A stretch of 7,112 nucleotides of DNA from Actinomycetota bacterium (lineage in GTDB: Bacteria; Actinomycetota; Thermoleophilia; Gaiellales; Gaiellaceae): contig JACCYG010000069.1 of assembly GCA_013696595.1 (NCBI GenBank), forward strand, positions 1 through 7,112, in the 5' to 3' direction. How positions within the stretch are numbered: the first letter of the stretch is position 1; each line of letters opens with the position of its first letter. The notes beneath the pieces are model-generated. The model searched no databases. It was not told the origin of the DNA and worked only from the letters and a program-made list of their open reading frames with translations. The position numbers and the translations under genes are program-made. Positions 5,617 through 7,112 of the stretch are shown here, one piece after another.

Positions 5617-6323
5617 CGAGGGAGCTCGTCTACGGGAGGCGGCCTGTGCGCGAGGTTCTTCGCGCGGGCAAGCGTCAGGTGCTCGAGCTCCTCGCGAGCG
5701 AGCGGGCGCTCGCGGCCGAGCCGTGGCTTCGCGACATGAAAGGGCTCCGCGTGCACGTCCGGCCGGAGTCGGCGCTCACCGGCGAGGCGGGGACGCGCGA
5801 CCACCAGGGCGTCGTCGCCTTCTGTGAGCCGTACCGGTACGGCGACGCGCACGAACTCGCGGCGGGCGACCGCCCCCTCATCGCGTGCCTCGACCAGGTG
5901 ACCGATCCGCACAACCTCGGAGCGATCTGCCGCAGCGCCGAGGGCGCGGGGGCGACGGCGGTCGTCGTTCCGGAGCACAACGCGGCGCGCGTGACCGCGG
6001 CCGTGTGCCGCGCGTCCGCGGGCGCGGTCGAGCACGTTCCAGTCGCCGTCGTCGTGAACCTCGCCCGCTACCTGAGCGAGGTGAGGCGGGGCGACCTGTG
6101 GGCGTGGGCCGCGGCGGGCGATTCCCCGACCGCTGTCTGGTCGGCGGATTTCACGGGCGGGACTCTCCTCGTCTTCGGCTCGGAGGGCCGCGGGATGCGG
6201 CCCGGAGTCAGGAAGGCGTGCGACGACGCATTCTCCATCCCGCTCGCCGGACGGATCGAGTCGCTGAACGTCAGCGTCGCGGCCGGGATCGCGCTCTTCG
6301 AGGCTGCGCGACAGCGGCGGTGA
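5613..6323 (+). CDS. rlmB: 23S rRNA 2'-O-ribose methyltransferase, RlmB/TrmH (SPOUT) family
   Basis: A 236-aa SPOUT-fold, AdoMet-dependent RNA methyltransferase. RlmB methylates the ribose of a guanosine in the 23S rRNA peptidyl-transferase loop (Gm2251 in E. coli). The N-terminal L30e-like substrate-binding domain starts with VYGRRPVREVL (6-16). The SpoU domain shows motif 1 LDQVTDPHNLGAICRSAEGAG (N101, R107), motif 2 VFGSEGRGM (E191) and motif 3 SLNVSVAAG (N219). Length is close to E. coli RlmB (243). I chose GTG 5613, in a GTGA overlap with the cysS stop, because it places VYGRRPV at the family N-terminus; an in-frame ATG at 5565 would add 16 unlikely residues and overlap cysS more. The neighbourhood with cysS and a gltX-type gene supports RlmB over other TrmH-family members, but the exact RNA target is inferred. 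Confidence 0.92.
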   Translation: MTRELVYGRRPVREVLRAGKRQVLELLASERALAAEPWLRDMKGLRVHVRPESALTGEAGTRDHQGVVAFCEPYRYGDAHELAAGDRPLIACLDQVTDPHNLGAICRSAEGAGATAVVVPEHNAARVTAAVCRASAGAVEHVPVAVVVNLARYLSEVRRGDLWAWAAAGDSPTAVWSADFTGGTLLVFGSEGRGMRPGVRKACDDAFSIPLAGRIESLNVSVAAGIALFEAARQRR

Positions 6324-7112
6324 AAGCGCGCGGGCCGCTCGCGGCCTTTGCGGCCTTCGGCGTTTTCTGGGGCGCGTTCGGCGTCCTCCTGCCCGAGCTG
6401 AAGGAGCAGGTCGGCGCCTCCGTCACCGAGCTCGGCGTCGCGCTGCTCTTCCTCAGCGTCGCCGCCGTTCCCGCGATGGTCGTAGCCGGCCGGTTGGCCG
6501 ACCGGCTCGGGCCGCGAGCCGTTGCGCCGGCGCTTCTTCTCTTCGGCGCTGCGGTCACGCTGCCGGGTTTCGCTCACTCCGTTCCGCAGCTCGCGCTCGC
6601 GCTCATGTTCGTCGGCGCGGCTTCGGGTGCGCTCGACGTCGCGATCAACGTCGCGGCAACGGCCGCGGAGTCCTCTGGGGGCACTCGCATCATGCAGCTC
6701 GCCCATGCGCTTTTTTCGGCCGGCTTTCTGGTCGCGGCCGTCGCGGTCGGCCTCGCGCGGGAAGCGGGTGCAGGCCCGCTCCCGATTCTCACGGGAACCG
6801 CTTTTGCGCTGTTTGGGGTCGCGGCACTCAACCGCGGCTACGCCGCCGCGCCGTCGCGCCCGCGCCGTCGGCCTCTCGTCTTCTCCCGCAAGCTGCTCGT
6901 GCTCGGAGCGCTTTGCGCCGTGGCCTTCGTGGTCGAGAGTGGAATCGAGCACTGGAGCGCGCTCTTTCTCGAGCGTGAGCTCGACGCGACCCCTGCCGTG
7001 AGCGGCCTCGGGCCGGGTCTCTTCGCAGCGGCGATGGTGGCGGGCCGGCTGCTCGGACAGGCCCTCGACGTGCGGGTCGGCGACCGGACGCTCCTGATAG
7101 CAGGTGCTGTCC
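6320..7112 (+). CDS. MFS transporter, MosC/YbjJ-like, 5' part (runs off the window)
   Basis: The frame opens at GTG 6320-6322, overlapping the rlmB TGA as GTGA, and continues for 264 codons to the window edge. The product is an inner-membrane secondary transporter: hydrophobic helices at about 6-25, 37-57, 67-84, 89-113, 125-145, 152-168, 193-215 and the start of an eighth at about 228. The loop after helix 2 carries MFS motif A, GRLADRLGPR (57-66). Helix 4 has GALDVAINVAA, and helix 7 has ESGIEHWSALFL (206-217), an acidic/Trp signature that I associate with MosC/YbjJ-like transporters. Around 175-190 is a basic cytoplasmic loop (SRPRRRP). About a third of a typical 390-410-aa member is missing only because the window ends. 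Substrate cannot be told. There is no strong SD, so coupling to rlmB translation is likely. Confidence 0.88.
   Translation, partial: MKARGPLAAFAAFGVFWGAFGVLLPELKEQVGASVTELGVALLFLSVAAVPAMVVAGRLADRLGPRAVAPALLLFGAAVTLPGFAHSVPQLALALMFVGAASGALDVAINVAATAAESSGGTRIMQLAHALFSAGFLVAAVAVGLAREAGAGPLPILTGTAFALFGVAALNRGYAAAPSRPRRRPLVFSRKLLVLGALCAVAFVVESGIEHWSALFLERELDATPAVSGLGPGLFAAAMVAGRLLGQALDVRVGDRTLLIAGAV

Noticed and set aside
6068..6952. 294-codon minus-strand frame opposite rlmB and the MFS gene
   Set aside because: The product is highly charged and repetitive (Arg/Glu/Ala) with no domain, while the plus strand encodes SPOUT motifs and membrane helices.

Overview
The window is strongly G+C-rich with dense, mostly overlapping genes. 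It looks like the chromosome of a high-GC actinobacterium. Thermoleophilia (Gaiellales/Solirubrobacterales-like) is my best guess, because a compact, Cys-poor glutamyl-tRNA ligase sits next to cysS, MutY has a short actinobacterial-style C-terminus, and the histidine kinase has an RRLP-type membrane region. This placement rests on remembered family features, not on a search. No stretch longer than 300 bases lacks a gene, and I see no tRNA, rRNA, CRISPR, insertion sequence or phage signature.

Layout. (1) 1-366 (+): 3' end of a DM13-domain protein. It converges on the next operon with only 3 bp between the stop codons. (2) 3253-370 (-): a run of mutY, a small exported protein, an OmpR/PhoB-type response regulator and a three-helix histidine kinase. 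A separate transcription unit may begin after mutY, where three TTAC repeats spaced exactly 11 bp apart and a hairpin over the ribosome binding site precede the small exported protein gene. (3) 3254-3281: a 28-bp divergent intergenic region that is almost entirely a dyad and carries two overlapping, mirror-placed -10-like elements. (4) 3282-7112 (+): compact gltX-like ligase, cysS, rlmB and a truncated MFS transporter, all overlapping by 4-14 bp. gltX-cysS-rlmB is a tRNA charging and rRNA modification cluster, similar to the gltX-cysE-cysS-mrnC-rlmB neighbourhood of Firmicutes.

How it may work together. The small exported protein, regulator and kinase form a plausible self-regulated envelope-signalling module: the kinase has almost no extracytoplasmic sensor, so a secreted accessory protein is a natural candidate for signal input, and the 11-bp repeats are a natural site for the regulator. 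The plus-strand genes are housekeeping translation functions with a transporter coupled to the end. The most unusual features are the regulatory DNA at 2457-2521 and 3256-3281, and the shortened forms of both GluRS and MutY.
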